From the NCBI GenBank assembly GCA_027924645.1, contig BSBN01001482.1, positions 11,860,001 through 11,924,000 on the forward strand: 64,000 nucleotides of DNA. The letters run 5' to 3'. Both the position numbers and the translations under genes were made by a program. The stretch is from Cunninghamia lanceolata (taxonomy: Eukaryota > Streptophyta > Pinopsida > Cupressales > Cupressaceae). This document shows, piece by piece, positions 46,511 to 59,200 of the stretch. Under the pieces are notes generated by a model, which made no database searches, was not told the DNA's origin, and saw only the letters and a list, made by a program, of their open reading frames with translations. Every line of letters begins with the position of its first letter. The stretch's first letter is position 1.

Positions 46511-47861
46511 TGTTGGAATTAGTCCAGACAACTGAGAGGGGGGGTGAATCAGTTGTCTCACAAATTTAAACTTTTTTGCTTTTAATCTTCTTTATCAACT
46601 TGCAATCAAATTAATAATGTAAACATTAAAGCATGAATCAATAACACATGAGCAGAAATAAACTGAACACACATAACACTAGGATTTTTATGTGGAAACC
46701 TGGTTAAGGGAAAACCATGGTGGGGGTTAACCCACAAGATTCATACCCTATTAAAAGTACTTAGAAGAACAAAGAATGCACATGCCTTCAGGCTCACTGC
46801 TCAAGAGAGGCTCACTACCTACAAAATTTATGTTTAAAATAGAAAGAATTAACTGATAAATAGCATCTCCTTCATGTCTGGTTTAGTTTCATTGAATGCT
46901 CACAAAACTTCTACTTTGCCCCAAATACTTCTTCTCTAACTCTTCATCTAAATAGCTCTTGTTCTTCTTCTTCTCCTCTACTCTACTCTGCCTTTTGATC
47001 CTTTCTTTGGATTATATCATTTTCACACAAGGATAATTTTCCACAACTCATCAACAAGTATTTATATGCTTCATCAACCTTGGAATGAACATCAAGGTCA
47101 ACACTAGAAACATCTGACTTAATGCGAATCACTAAGCTATTAGCCAAACATAAATGGGACTCAAATCTTCATTAATCAATATGCCATGCTCCATAGAAAT
47201 GCTTTTAAATCATCCGCAACATGCTTGAATTATCTAGTCGGCCAAGACTGGGAAGAACAACAACACCAAGAGGGAAATCTTCATTGACAAGCTCAAACTT
47301 CAATGCAAACCTCTAACATAGCAGTCACATGATCTAGAGACTTCCACAAGCACATTGAATTCAACAAAAACATTTGTACTCCTCCAAATCATCAGGATCA
47401 CTTGCATCTTCCTTTGGAACCTTAAGAACACTGTCTGCCATGACTGTCACTTTAGAAATATTGCTTGCAAACCTCCAAACCATGAACCACTTGAATGGAT
47501 GATACACACTAACTTCCCAAACATGCCTCTAGATCTACAAATCATCATTTGACATATCCAGAACAATCTGGACCTCTTTCCTGTCACTCTGTCTCTTCTA
47601 AACATTGCAGAACTGGTTCTACTTAGATGGCCATAGCTTCTTCAAATCTTCATGCAAACCTTTCAAAGCTTAACTAGAGCTTCTTCAAACAATCCTCTAC
47701 TTAGTCATGTGGTCCACATACATTGATCCTTATTAATTTTCTCAATATCCTCAACAATCCAGTCTTTTATACAGGCAGCAAAATAGGATATAGTTGACAC
47801 CAATGGCAACAAGGATATGTTGACATCAATGACAACATCGGTTAGGCACATATTTGCAATA
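46511..47861 (-). repeat. E6 5' LTR
   Basis: Pairs with 40607-41966. Its leader module (46691-46831) has one mini-hairpin fewer than the 3' copy and a decayed second stem. TATA at 47059-47066. Confidence 0.95.
46691..46831 (-). other. Leader module, E6 5' LTR (one hairpin unit lost)
   Basis: Only AGGT..GCCT, one further AGTGA unit and a decayed GCATGTGC unit remain. About 15 bases are missing compared with 40869-40931, consistent with loss of one repeat unit. GGTTAA/TTAACC is kept; CATGG/CCACA no longer pairs fully. Confidence 0.55.
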
Positions 47862-48668
47862 GATACTACATAGAAACAACAATCCAATCACTATGGGCCT
47901 ACATGGGATCAAAGGAACAACTACAACAACCAATTGTATCATATTAGTAATGGCTACTCATGGTAGCAAAGGAGGAGTTACTATGATAAGGAAGGGAATC
48001 AAATGGGTACAATGAAATATGGATCAAGGATGGGATATAGTATTGTCAAGATAAAACTACTACAAGGATCAACTATGGATGGTTGGATGATTGGTCTTTG
48101 CATCATGTTATGTGACTTTTTCTCCAATATGGAAAAGAAAGATATTTATGAGTAACCCTCTAAAATTATAAGAGGATAAAGTTTATTTACCCATTATAAT
48201 TAAAAGAGAGATGGAAAATAAAGGATATTATGATCCTTTGGTTAAAAGGGAGATAAATAAAGAATAATTATGAGAAACCCCTTTTAAAATGGAGGAGTTA
48301 TTATGTTTATTAAACCATTATTAATGACAACCTTTGTGAAAAGGTGTGATGGTTTAGAAATCACCCTTAAAAGGTTATATAAGGCATTTGTGTGAGACTT
48401 GAAATGTGGATGGAGAACACTCAAGGAATATAAGGAAAGAAAGGCAATAAATCATGAAGGAGAAGGATTATAGATTTGATAGAGGAAAGTATACAGGAAA
48501 GTACACAGAAAAGTATACAGGAAAGTATACAAGAATTAGAGGGCACAAAGGAGTGAGGATTAGGGTCTTCTGGGCACTGAGCATTTGGAGAAGGGGCACA
48601 TAGAGTGTGTCCAACTCAGGGTACAACGTACACCTGGGAGTGTCCTGGCCAAGGTTATGTTTGTTTTT
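47862..48668 (+). other. Old element tract, possible eroded LTR
   Basis: Continues the remnant interrupted by E6. No gene. GGTTATATAAGGC near 48374 looks like a TATA box, and an array of CAGGAAAGTATA-type repeats lies at about 48485-48530. It may be the first part of an LTR that ends at 50262. Confidence 0.4.
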
Positions 48669-49909
48669 TGTTAGACTTAGGGCATACAACTGAGAGGGGG
48701 GGTGAATCAGTTGTGCAAAACTTTCTCCATTTAAACACTTAAAACCTTTTAGTGATTAGCAGTATATTAATCATGAACTATAATGCATTCATATCAAGAG
48801 CATAAACACATCAACACATAAGACACCAAGATTTTGACGTGGAAAACCTGGTTAAGGGAAAAACCACGGGGTGATTAACCCAAGATTGTATTCTCTATTA
48901 GAAGAATAGAAAGAACAAAATGGCACATGCCAATTAGGGCTCACGGCCTGAGCACACTGCTCACAAGAGGCACACTACCTACAAGAGACACACTATCTAC
49001 AAAGAAATAAATATCACATACATGAACTGGAGAATAGCATCTTCACCATGCTTGAATCAGTTCCATTTAAGCCCAATACTTCTGCTCTGCCTTTCACTCT
49101 CCTCCTCGCTACCACACACTCATCACCACAAGGACAACTTCAAACTAACTTTGTAATCCCTTATTTATACAAGGCATCAACTTAGGAATGATCATCTAAG
49201 TCGGCAAACATTCATAAGATTATCTGCTAGATGGATAACTCATCCGGTCGGCCTGTCTCAAGAAGAACATCATCATCTGGAGGTTATTCTTCAATTGTAG
49301 GCTCCAACTCCAATGCGGACCACTAATACGGGCTGGACACGATCCAAAGATCTTTACAAGAAATCCTGACTCACCAAGAACATCCGCACTTTATCTGTTT
49401 ACTGAAAACCATCTCTTCTTCATCTGGAACCTCAAGAACACAGTCTGTCATTACTGTCACAAAATAATACATGCTTTCGGACATTCAAACCATGAACCAA
49501 TCTATATAACACTCCTCTGAGACTTCCTCAACACTTCCTCAAATCCACAGAATAGGAAAATGCATTTCCAGATCTCACCGGACCTTTCTTGTTACACTCT
49601 GTCACCTCTGAACACCTACCAGAACCGGTTTTACTTGAGCAGCCACAACTTCTTCATATCTTCATGTGGACCTCTGAAATCTCTACTGGATCACCTACAG
49701 ACACATATCTACAAACCCTTTAATCTGCATCCTCTGATCCTCATCCTATCTTGGACTTTTGCCTTATAGTCATCACTGTTCTTCACTGTTCCTAATTGAG
49801 ACTAATTTTCTCAATATCCTCAGTTCACAGCTCACCCAAACCTTATCATTAATGCAACAGGAGTGTGTTGACATCAATAACAATACCAGTTAGGCCCATA
49901 CTTGTAACA
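48669..49909 (-). mobile_element. Solo LTR, relative of the E4/E6 lineage
   Basis: 1,241 bp, TGTTAGACTTAGGG... to ...ATACTTGTAACA on the plus strand. Minus orientation follows from comparison with the E6 LTR (GAGGGGGGGTGAATCAG at the plus-strand left end). Flanks TTTTT/ATTTT give only an imperfect TSD in low-complexity sequence. Contains TATA (49162-49169, minus), the leader module (48838-49000) and a TTGACATCAATAACAA palindrome variant near its end. Confidence 0.82.
48838..49000 (-). other. Leader module in the 48669 solo LTR
   Basis: Minus strand: AGAT-AGTGT-GTCT, AGGT-AGTGT-GCCT, GAGC-AGTGT-GCTC, an imperfect GGCC/GCCC unit, GGC-ATGT-GCC, then GGTTAA...CGTGG...TTAACC...CCACG fully paired. 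The hairpin order matches E4 more closely than E6. Confidence 0.6.
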
Positions 49910-50262
49910 ATTTTATGTTGTGAGGCATGGTCGGTTATGTGTAAGAACCAGTTCCTCTGGGCGTGCTTCTTTGCCAGGAATAGTCGTGCCCTGTGATCAT
50001 TCTTCTGAGTGTCATATAACAACATCTCAGTGCTTCACAGATAAGTGATATATATTTCCAAGTAATGTTACAAATGTTGCATTGATTAAATTATTGTTGC
50101 AAATTGATGTTATTAAAGTTTATTGATGAAATATTTGGCTGTACAATGTCATTTTCTATTTATATTTATTTGATATCATCACATATTCTAAACTATCTTA
50201 ACTCTAAATATTAACCATGATAAATCCATTGCAAAATAAGTCTGGGGAAAAGTAGCGTTACA
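49910..50262 (+). repeat. Possible 3' part of an old 5' LTR
   Basis: Ends GCGTTACA directly before a well-preserved PBS. The matching LTR start and the partner LTR were not found in the window. Confidence 0.5.
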
Positions 50263-50264
50263 TT

Positions 50265-50277
50265 TGGTATCAGAGCC
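50265..50277 (+). other. Orphan primer-binding site (initiator Met-tRNA)
   Basis: TGGTATCAGAGCC, 2 nt after a TTACA end. It marks the start of the interior of a plus-strand LTR element whose coding region I cannot recognise downstream. Confidence 0.7.
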
Positions 50278-52078
50278 TAAAACAATCCTGTGCCTGTGAG
50301 AATCCTTACTTGACATGTAAGGATAGATTATTAGGATGATTAACGATAATATAAACTACATCCTTAAATAAATTCTTTCCATAGAGGAGGAGATTGAATA
50401 CTACATTTAGTATTTGGTGTATGTTATTGGATATCTACAACAGATATGGAAACTTTAACACCACCTCAATAACAGTGTGTTCTAACTATGGTAAACTTGA
50501 GCCTCTTCTAAATGTCTTGATAATCTTTACATTAAATGTTGTTTAATAAAAGAGTGTTATTATTTTGAGAAAGAAAGATTTCCCAAGATTTCATCCTAGG
50601 AAATTGAAGTAAAGAATAATTGCTATGAGGATCAAATATTTTGTGTCCTTAGTAAATATTTATTATCTTCCATCATAATCAAACTTTTGTCCAATGTAAA
50701 ACCTAGAATGGCTTTCAATTGTACTTTCAATTATAATTTGTAGGATAAATCATTTGTGAAATTATCAAATCCATATGGAGTTACACTACAAGATGAGAGG
50801 GAAATAACTACCATTAAAATATAAATAATTATTGTCAAACACTATGTATTCAATAGCCTAGATAGAAATATATTCAAGAGATAAAGAGATGAAGAAAATA
50901 ATATTACATTGATTGCACATTATACACCAAATAAATATGTTGGAAAAGCATTAATAAATTTGAAGAAACCTTAATTATCAAGTGTCAAGCCAAATGCGGC
51001 GACTCTAGCCAGCATTCTCATGTCTTGTACCAAGATCCAGACATCATATTGAACATCTATCAAAACATAATTAAAAAAGATATTATAGTCAATGACCAAA
51101 ACAAAATAAAATGAGTACCAAAAATAATGTAAGGATTATAGAAATTTTCTTCCACCCTCTAAAGTCACACACCTATCTAAACTTTCCCACAATGGTCAAT
51201 TTTCCATCACATGAAGACTTATCCTTTAAAAGGTTCATTTTTATTGTCACCAACTTCATTTGTTTGCAGAGATTAAAAATCAATAAATTCCAAAATGTGA
51301 CCAAGCGTGTTTTTGTCTTCATCGTCCCATATATTTGCAATTCTCTATTTTGTCTACCATAAAAAGATTATCATATCTTATTAAATGTGATTTCTATTTT
51401 ACGTCATTGTTCCTGTATGATAATATTAGGATCTTTTATATACAAATAAAGCATGTCGATTAAATCATATACTGATTGCATAACTACCTAGAAAACAAAT
51501 GGTTACTACTAGCAATCTCACCTTGGTGTGCAATGGGTACACTAAAAAGTTGTGGAAGTTTAATTATTATGTCTTAAGTGAATGATGATTGTCTTTTGTC
51601 CCTATGACCCATGTCATTATTTTTCTGGAGTGTCATGAATTAATTTGCATAATCTTAATGGATATCAAGATCCTTGTGCTTTGCTTAGTAGCTACATCAA
51701 ATGTGTGTGCTTCCTTTCTAGATTCTTGTCCATGCACTACACCTAGGTTCACTTGCATTCGATTAGTTGTCACCTATGCATATTAATAATAATGAATATA
51801 CTAATCATATTTATAATATAATATATATTATATAAATTATATAATTATGATTAATATTAATATATTAGATGATTTTATGTGAATTAATAATAAATATATA
51901 ATCGTTAATAGAGATATAATATATAATCTTATTTTATTAAATATAAGATAGATAAATATAAGTTAGCGAATTTGTATAATTACTTAATATTCATTTATAA
52001 TTATATGCTAATAATAGTGTATATATATAATACTAATTAAATTAACCTATATGAAATCTAATAACTTAATTGATCTTC
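50278..52078. other. AT-rich spacer, probably eroded element interior
   Basis: Only short frames; no recognisable protein motif. 51780-52060 is almost entirely A/T. Confidence 0.4.
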
Positions 52079-52087
52079 CATGAGTCA

Positions 52088-52120
<33 letters not shown>

Positions 52121-52767
52121 TAGAGAGAGACAATGAGATAAAGAAAGAGGTAGATAGAGAGATAAAGATATAAAGAGAAATGGATAGATAGAGAGAGAGA
52201 CAAAGAGATAGAGAGATAAAGATGAAGAGAAAGGGAGATAGAGATATATATATATAGAGAGAGAGAGAGAGGTTTAGAAAAAGAGAGATAGATAGGGAGA
52301 GAAAAAAGTTTTAAAAATGGGTAAGAAAGAAGGGGGGATAGAGACAAAGGGATATAGAGAGATGAAGATAGAAGTGAAGAGAGATATAGAGAAATGGACA
52401 AATAGAGAGGGAGACAAAGAGATAGAGAGATAAAGATGGAGAGAAAGAGAGAAGATATATAGAGAGATCAAGAGAGAGAGAGAGAGAAAGGAAGAGACAT
52501 GGTAAAGAGGAAATAGAGAAAGGAAGAGAGAAAGAGAGAAGGGGAGATAGAGAAACATATATAGAGATAGGGAGAGAAATATGGAGAGAAAGAGATAGAT
52601 ATATAGATAAATAAAGAGGGAGAGATAAATAAAGAGACATGGAGAGAGAAGGGGGAATAAAGAAGGATAGAGAGGGAAAAAAGATAGAGAGAGAGAGGGG
52701 GAGTAAATAAGGATAGAGAGGGACAAAAAGATAGAGATATAATTAGATAGAGAAGGACATTTTTTAA
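52079..52767 (+). repeat. Long purine tract (GT then GA/GATA microsatellite)
   Basis: (GT)n at about 52088-52102 leads into roughly 660 bases of nearly pure purine on the plus strand with scattered T (GAGA, GATA, AAAGAG). Minus-strand frames here read as Ser/Leu/Tyr-rich runs and are artefacts. Confidence 0.95.
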
Positions 52768-53156
52768 TCTAGACTTGATTTGTAGTTTATCCATTTATTA
52801 TGCTAAGTCAAATATGCAAGTGTGGTTGATGGAGATTCAACTTCCTAACTTTTAAATTCAAAACTAATCTTGGGCTTATACGAACTCCTTTTCTATTAAT
52901 CATTATTTTTCAATTTAAATGTGAAATATGTGGCAAACCCTGATCCATTTGAATCATCACCAAACCCCACATCTCATACTTTATCATTGCATCATCATTT
53001 AGAGAGGATAATCCAAGCATTAAAATATTATCTAGCAACTAAGCATATATTGCAAGATTGTTTACCATGTCTCCGATTTTGTTTTCACTATTAAATTGGT
53101 TAAAGGGTTTTGACCAAGAAGACTACTCCTTGCTAGGAAAATCCCCCAATATCTTT
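52768..53156. other. Spacer between purine tracts
   Basis: No gene or repeat recognised. Confidence 0.4.
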
Positions 53157-53392
53157 AGAGAGAGAGAGAGAGATTGGTTGATACAAAGAGAGGAAGAGAG
53201 AAAGAGAAAGATATATGGTGCATGAGAGAGAGACAGATAAGGAATAGAGGGAGGAAGAGATAAAAGTGAGAGAGACAGAGAGGGGTGAATCGAGAGAGAA
53301 TTAGAGACTAATTTAAAATGGACATGAGAGAGAGAGAGAGAGATAAGAGATATAAGAGAGATAGGGAGATAGAGAGAAAGACAAACATTTAA
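53157..53392 (+). repeat. Purine (GAGA) tract 2
   Basis: GA-rich imperfect microsatellite, interrupted near 53290-53320. Shorter tracts occur at 53690-53764 (preceded by a TA run) and 53990-54045. Confidence 0.9.
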
Positions 53393-53428
53393 AACCTGGC
53401 TTCCATAGATGTCAAATTGTTCATCATA

Positions 53429-53639
53429 GGATACCATGTTTTTCTTTTGAAGCCTATTTATCTAAAGGAGATCAATATCCTTTCTTTGTTCTCTAGAACT
53501 GGGGGTGTAGAAGTTACTTTGCATCATTTGGGTATACCACTCAATTATTATGTTGTATATAAAAAAAATGGAGATAGGAAGAGCTAGAACATTCACTAAT
53601 TTATAAAGTTATTGTAAGTAGATGAACAATCAATACATG
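53429..53639 (+). repeat. Direct duplication, copy 1
   Basis: About 210 bp (GGATACCATGTTTTTC... to ...CAATACATG), repeated at 53765-53969 with roughly 90% identity by eye. Each copy sits directly after a GA tract, so the duplicated unit may be tract plus unique part, period about 335 bp. Confidence 0.9.
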
Positions 53640-53733
53640 AATTTTGAAGGACGTGATCTAGAATCATCAACTCCACTAAACCAAAATAGGGAGATAAAGA
53701 GGGACAAAAAGATAGAAAGAGAGAGCCACAAAG

Positions 53734-53764
<31 letters not shown>

Positions 53765-53765
<1 letters not shown>

Positions 53766-53969
53766 GATACCATCTTTTTGTTTTGAAGCCTATTTATCTA
53801 AAGGGGATCAATATCTTTTTTTGTTCTCTAGAACTGGGGGTGCAAAAGTTACTTTGCATCATTTGGGTATACCACTCAATTATACCATATCTAAAAAAAT
53901 GGAGATAGGAAGAACTAGAACATTCACTAATTTATAAAGTTATTATAGTGGATGAACAACCAATACATG
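53765..53969 (+). repeat. Direct duplication, copy 2
   Basis: Second copy of 53429-53639, with small indels. Confidence 0.9.
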
Positions 53970-54045
53970 CAATATTATACTCCATATTGATAGAGAGAGG
54001 AATAGAGAAAGAGAGATAGAGTAGGAGAGAAATATAGAGATAAAT

Positions 54046-54489
54046 AATAAATATGGAATATAATATTATATAAGTGATTTAAAATAAAATGATATATTAT
54101 AATATTTTAATAGAAAGGTATTGCATTGATTTTTTTATATAGAAAAAGGAATTTTTAAAACAAATTGCATGTTTTATATGTGTGTTTTAAAATGGGCAAT
54201 TATTTAAAATTAAATAACTATTATAATTATTATAAATGTATATAAATATTAAATATAATAATTATTATAAATATGTAAATAAAATATTATATTAAATTAA
54301 ATAACAAATATAAATAGAAATATACATTTAAATGCATATGAGTAAATAAGTTTAGAGTATGTAGCACCAAAAAATTGTGAAGATAGAAGTAATAAGAATA
54401 TTTAATAATATAAATTATTGTAGGAATGTAATGTAATTTAGATGATTTATAAAAAATAAATGTTCCTAATTCTCTTTAATAACATATGT
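54046..54489. other. AT-rich spacer
   Basis: No gene recognised; A/T-rich with ATTAAATATAATAATTAT-type runs. Confidence 0.5.
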
Positions 54490-54777
54490 TTAAGGAATTG
54501 TTGATTGGAAGGAATGGGCATGTGTGGGGACCTAGTGCAGACCCGTGGTTTGTAGCAGATCACGGTCTGCATGTCCTTGTTTCTTGTTGCATGTCTTTTC
54601 TTGTTGTGGATCGGGCTTTGGTGGGCAGTTTGGGGAGGGGTGTTTAAGCCTATGGGGAAGTTTTTTCTTGTTCTCAATCATTTCTTTTTCTTTGTTTGCT
54701 TGTTGTTCAATGCCGGAACTGGGTGTTGGGGTTTGGGGGGATCATAGGAGGTCTCCGTTAGCCGATCTCTTTTGTTC

Positions 54778-55848
54778 ATGGCCTCAGGTGAGGCATCTAG
54801 AGTTAATCATAATATGGATTTTCAAGCTTCCCTATGTGCAATCTCTCCATCTTCATCCAAGCATAGTGTTGAGAATAAGTCTCCATCTAAAGATGTGGCA
54901 TTTGATGGGTTGGCTCTGTCTGGGGGGCCTCACATCCCAAAAATCAATGGGTGTTTGGTGCAGTGCTTGGATAGGCCTATTCTGGTGATTCAACTAGATT
55001 TGATTGTTGAGCATGTCGAATACTTCTCAAATCATGCTTTGATATGCAAATTCATGGGGATGTGGGTCTCACTCCCATTCTTGGACTCGTGGGTTAGAAA
55101 GACTTGGAACCCCGAAGGAGAAGTAGAGGTGATGTTGCTGGCTAACAATTTTTTATGGTTGTTTTTAATTGCATGGTTGATCAACATAGGGTTTTTGAAG
55201 GAGGTCATTATTTTCACAACTAGATTGGTCTAGTTCTAAAGCAATGGCACACTGGCTTTAATCCTTCAAAGGAGCTCCCAAATTAGGTCCCAGTGTGGGT
55301 GTGCCTTCCTTGGTTTCCGGTGGAGTACTAGAGAAATGATAGCTTACATATGGTCATATTGCTACTGGGAAAGCTGGTGGGTCCTTCTTAGCAAATGCAG
55401 GATTGAAGGGTTATGACCTTTTCTCACATCTGTGTGGAAATAGACTTGAGCAATCCTCTTCCTAATTCTTTGGAAATTTAGATGGGCTCATCTTCTTGGG
55501 TGGAACAATTGGACTATGAGACTCTTCCTTTCCGGTGTCAACTATGTCATGAATATGGTCACTTGTAGCAAAGATGTCTGAAGTTCTGCTCTTCTAAGCC
55601 TCATCCTCCTCCACCACCCAGTAAGCCTGCTAGGGAGGATAAGGGTAAGGCCCCTATTCTGGGTGAGGGGACTAACAAGGAGGGTTTATTACTGCTAAGA
55701 CACGCAACAAAAATCAAGGAATGAAAAGAACTTTCAAGGAGAGACAAGAAGAGGAAACTCTCAATCGGTTTGACACGTTAGAGGACTTGGTTCAGGAGGA
55801 AGGTGTTCCCTTCAAAATGCAAGTTACAGATAGTACTATTGTTGAGTA
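54778..55848 (+). pseudogene. LINE ORF1 (DUF4283-like RNA-binding protein)
   Basis: ATG at 54778. The open part to 55233 includes HALICKFMGMW and LDSWVRKTWNPEGEVEVMLL, the plant LINE ORF1 (DUF4283) pattern. It continues through frame changes with WVCLPWFPVEYW and a CCHC knuckle (CQLCHEYGH, a stop, QRC) near 55537-55590, then a Pro/Lys-rich tail. Multiple stops, mostly TAG. Confidence 0.7.
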
Positions 55849-56216
55849 GTGCCTGGGGGACTAGTCAAATGCTATTTCCATCTAGGCCCCGGCATGGGGA
55901 TAATTAGCTCAGATGGACATAGATCTACCTTCCTCATTTCCTGAGCTTGGGGAAATTGGATTAACGACAAATACTAATATGGTTTCGAAACCCTTGGTTC
56001 TAGGATCATCGTTGGGAAGACTGTTGGGGATTCAAGTAAAAGCAAGTCTTCTTCTCGTATTTTGGGCCTGCAGCAAAACCCCCCCAAAAAAGGGGCCTCC
56101 TAAGAAGCCTCTTAAAATAGGTAGGAAGAAGGATCGGGAAAAGGTAAAGTTGTTGGGGAGACGTTGGTGGAATCTAGCTCAGTGAGGACTATTGATTCTC
56201 ACTTTTCCTAGCCCCA

Positions 56217-59200
56217 ATGATGATTGTTATTTCTTGGAATGTTAGGGGTATGAATAGCATCCCTAACAAAAGGCTATTTGAGAGTTGATTCGTGTTCATT
56301 CTCCTAATTTGGTTTTCCTATAGGAGACTAAGTTATCTGTTGAAAGCATGCTGAATTTGGCTTCTAAGATCTGGGGTAGAGGTCTCTGCCAATGTGTGGG
56401 GGCACAAGGTAGCTCATGGGGACTTGCTTGCTTATGGGATCCGTGCAGAGTTATTCCTCTCTGGTGGATTTTTGGTAGGTGCTCTATATCTCTTGTTGCT
56501 TCTAGTCTGGAATCAGGTGAGAGAGTCATTCTTTCTAACATTTATGCTCCTATGGATCTCCTTGGCAAGGATCATTTGTGGTCTCATATTAGATACTTGC
56601 GTTCTTTGGAGCCCTTCCTTCCTTGGATTCTTACAGGCAATTTTAATGATGTCTAGTCTCTGGAAGAGAAAAGGGGTGGGACTTCCCGTCTGGATCCTTC
56701 TCTGGCTCTCTTGAGGGACAACGTGGCATGTATTAATTTGGTGGATATCAAACCCTTGAATGGGTTATTTACCTAGAACAATAGGAGGACTAGTGATGCT
56801 GCCATTTCTAAAAGGTTAGATAGGTTCCTGGTGTCTAGTTTTTGGGTTGGGGTCAATTGGACAACTAGCTCTGAGATTTTGGATTGGTGGGGCTCGGATC
56901 ACTAGCTGATCAAATTCTCTGCTTGACTATCTAGATTCTCTAAAAGACAGTCTTTTAAATTTTAGCTTATGTGGCTTCATGATGAGTCTCTTCAAAATCT
57001 GATCCCAAGGTGGTGGAGGGTTGGGAAGCTTGATTTTGGCACTGCTATGTACTCCTTTGCTAAAAGGCTTCAGTATGTCAAATATATGTTGAAACGTTGG
57101 AATAGACACCATTTTGGTAATATTTTCTAGGCTAAAATGGTTGACACCATTACTTGGCAAATCCAGGCTCAGAGGCTATCTAAGGAGTTGAGTATGATGG
57201 AAGTTTCGGCTGTGAAGGATGTGGAGGAATGGGAGCTTCGTGAGGAAATTTTTTGGAAGAAAAAATCTTGAATTGATTGGCTTCAGGAAGGGGACAGGAA
57301 TACTTCCTTTTTTCACAATTTGGTTAAGGATCGAAGGTAGGGAAATATCTTATCATCTCTCAAGTCCCTGAATGGTGACCTTCTTCTTTCCTCTATTGAG
57401 ATTTTGAAAGAGTCTATCCGGTTCTTCTCTGCTTTTTTCTTTGATGATTCCCCTCCTACCAATAAAGAAGAGGCAATCTTGGCTTGCATTTCTCCCTTGG
57501 TGATTGATGAAATGAATGAGTCTCTTCTCAAGCCGATCTCTTTGTTGGATCTGAAGAATATTGTGTTTCAGATGAGGAAAGGTAAAGCTCCTAGTCTTGA
57601 TGGGTTCTCGATTGAGTTCTTTCAGGAGTTTTGGGAGGTTATAAATCTTGATCTTCTCGAGGTTGTTCAGGAATCTCAAAGGAATAAGCAAATGCTAAGA
57701 GCCTTGAATGCCACCTTCTTGGCTCTCATCCCTAATTGGGAGGGGGCTAATTCTCTAGATCTCTTTAGGCCTATTGCCCTTTGTAATGTGGTGTACAAAA
57801 TAATCACCAAGATGATTGTTGAATGCCTGAATCCGTGGTTAGATGGTTTATGAGGAATAGGGTAGATTTGTGGCTGGCAGGCAGATTCTGGATGATGTGG
57901 TTATTGCTGCTGAGACTGTGCGCTCTATGGCCTCCTCCAAGGAGAGAGCTATGTTCATTAAGCTAGATATGGCCAAGGCTTATGACCGTGTCAAGTGGGA
58001 TTTTCTAACCAAGATTTTGAGAGCCTTTGGGTTCGACAGTGCCTGGATTGAATGGGTTATGAGCTGTGTCACGTCTACCTCCTTTTCTATGCTAGTCAAT
58101 GGAGAGCCTTCTAAACTTTTTGGCGCTTCCAGGGGCCTTCGTCAAGGGGATCCTTTATCCCCATATTTATTTATTTTGATGGCTGAAGGGCTTGGGAGAT
58201 TTTTGAAATCTCGTGTGGAGCTTAGTCTCGTTCAGGGTTGGCGATGGGGCAATAACATCCCCCTAGTCCCGTCTTTAGTTTGTGGATGACATGGTGTTAA
58301 TGGGTCTCTCCAAAGTGGATGAAGTAGTCAATCTTAAGAATGCCCTAGACTATTATTTGGTTGCTCCAGGGCAAAGCATCAATGAAGGCAAGTCTTTTAT
58401 TTACTTCTTTAATACTCTTAATCTTATTCAACAAAGAATTATGGGTTTCCTCAGGTTCCAGATTGGCTCACTTCCTTTTGTTTACCTTGACATTCCTCTA
58501 GTTGTTCATTCATTACCTTGAGTGTTCTAGCAAAATGGCATTGCGAAGCTCAAAAAAAGGTTAGTCATTGGACTTGTAGGTGCCTTTCTACTGTAGGAAG
58601 AGTGACCCTTTTGAAGTACGTGTTTTAGGCTCTCCCGTTGTACAAGTGCTTTGTGTTATCTACCTCTACCAACTTTGTGAATGACTTTGAGCATCTCTGT
58701 CGGTAGTTTCTCTGGTCTGGTAATCTTCTTTTGATGAAGTGGAGTTTGGTCAAGTGGGATGTTGTTTGTTGGCTGAAGTAGGAGGGTGGTCTTGGGCTAC
58801 GCCGGGATGATTTGAATGGGCAAGCTTTGGCTATTAAACTTTATTGGAGATGGTGTTCTCAACAGTACCAGACTTGGGCTAAGATCCTCACCTCAAAATA
58901 TCTCAGGGATGTGGATAGTGTGGATGTTCCCAGATACAACCTAGTGCGTAAGGATTCTATGGTTTGGACCACCCTTAAGAGGGGAGCCTAGTTGATTAAG
59001 AAAGGTTTGTTCTGGATTTGTAATAGGGACTCAAAGGCTCTCTTCTGGTTTGATTCCTGGTATGGGCATCCTCTGATTATGTCTACACACTCTCACTTGT
59101 AGGACCTTTGTAGGCATTTTTTGGAAGCTAGCTGGACTTATGTGATGGATTTCAAATCCCCTTAGGTTTTGGATTGGGCTACGATGTACAAGTGGAAGGA

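Larger units (their letters stand above)
40607..47861 (-). mobile_element. E6: Ty1/Copia retrotransposon, SIRE-like, full length with stops
   Basis: LTRs 40607-41966 and 46511-47861 (about 1.35 kb; TGTTGGAATTAG... to ...TTTGCAACA on the plus strand). TSD GATAC at 40602-40606 and 47862-47866. PBS and polypurine tract give the minus orientation. Gag-protease-integrase-RT-RNase H follow in Copia order. Total 7,255 bp. The right LTR ends GCAATA, a decayed CA end. The Gag sequence, long LTRs and repeated polypurine tracts fit the SIRE lineage (inference). Several stops, so not functional as it stands. Confidence 0.95.

Noticed and set aside
52066..52794. Minus-strand frames of 100-150 codons rich in Ser/Leu/Tyr
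   Set aside because: They are translations of the GA/GATA purine tract; repetitive and in overlapping frames.
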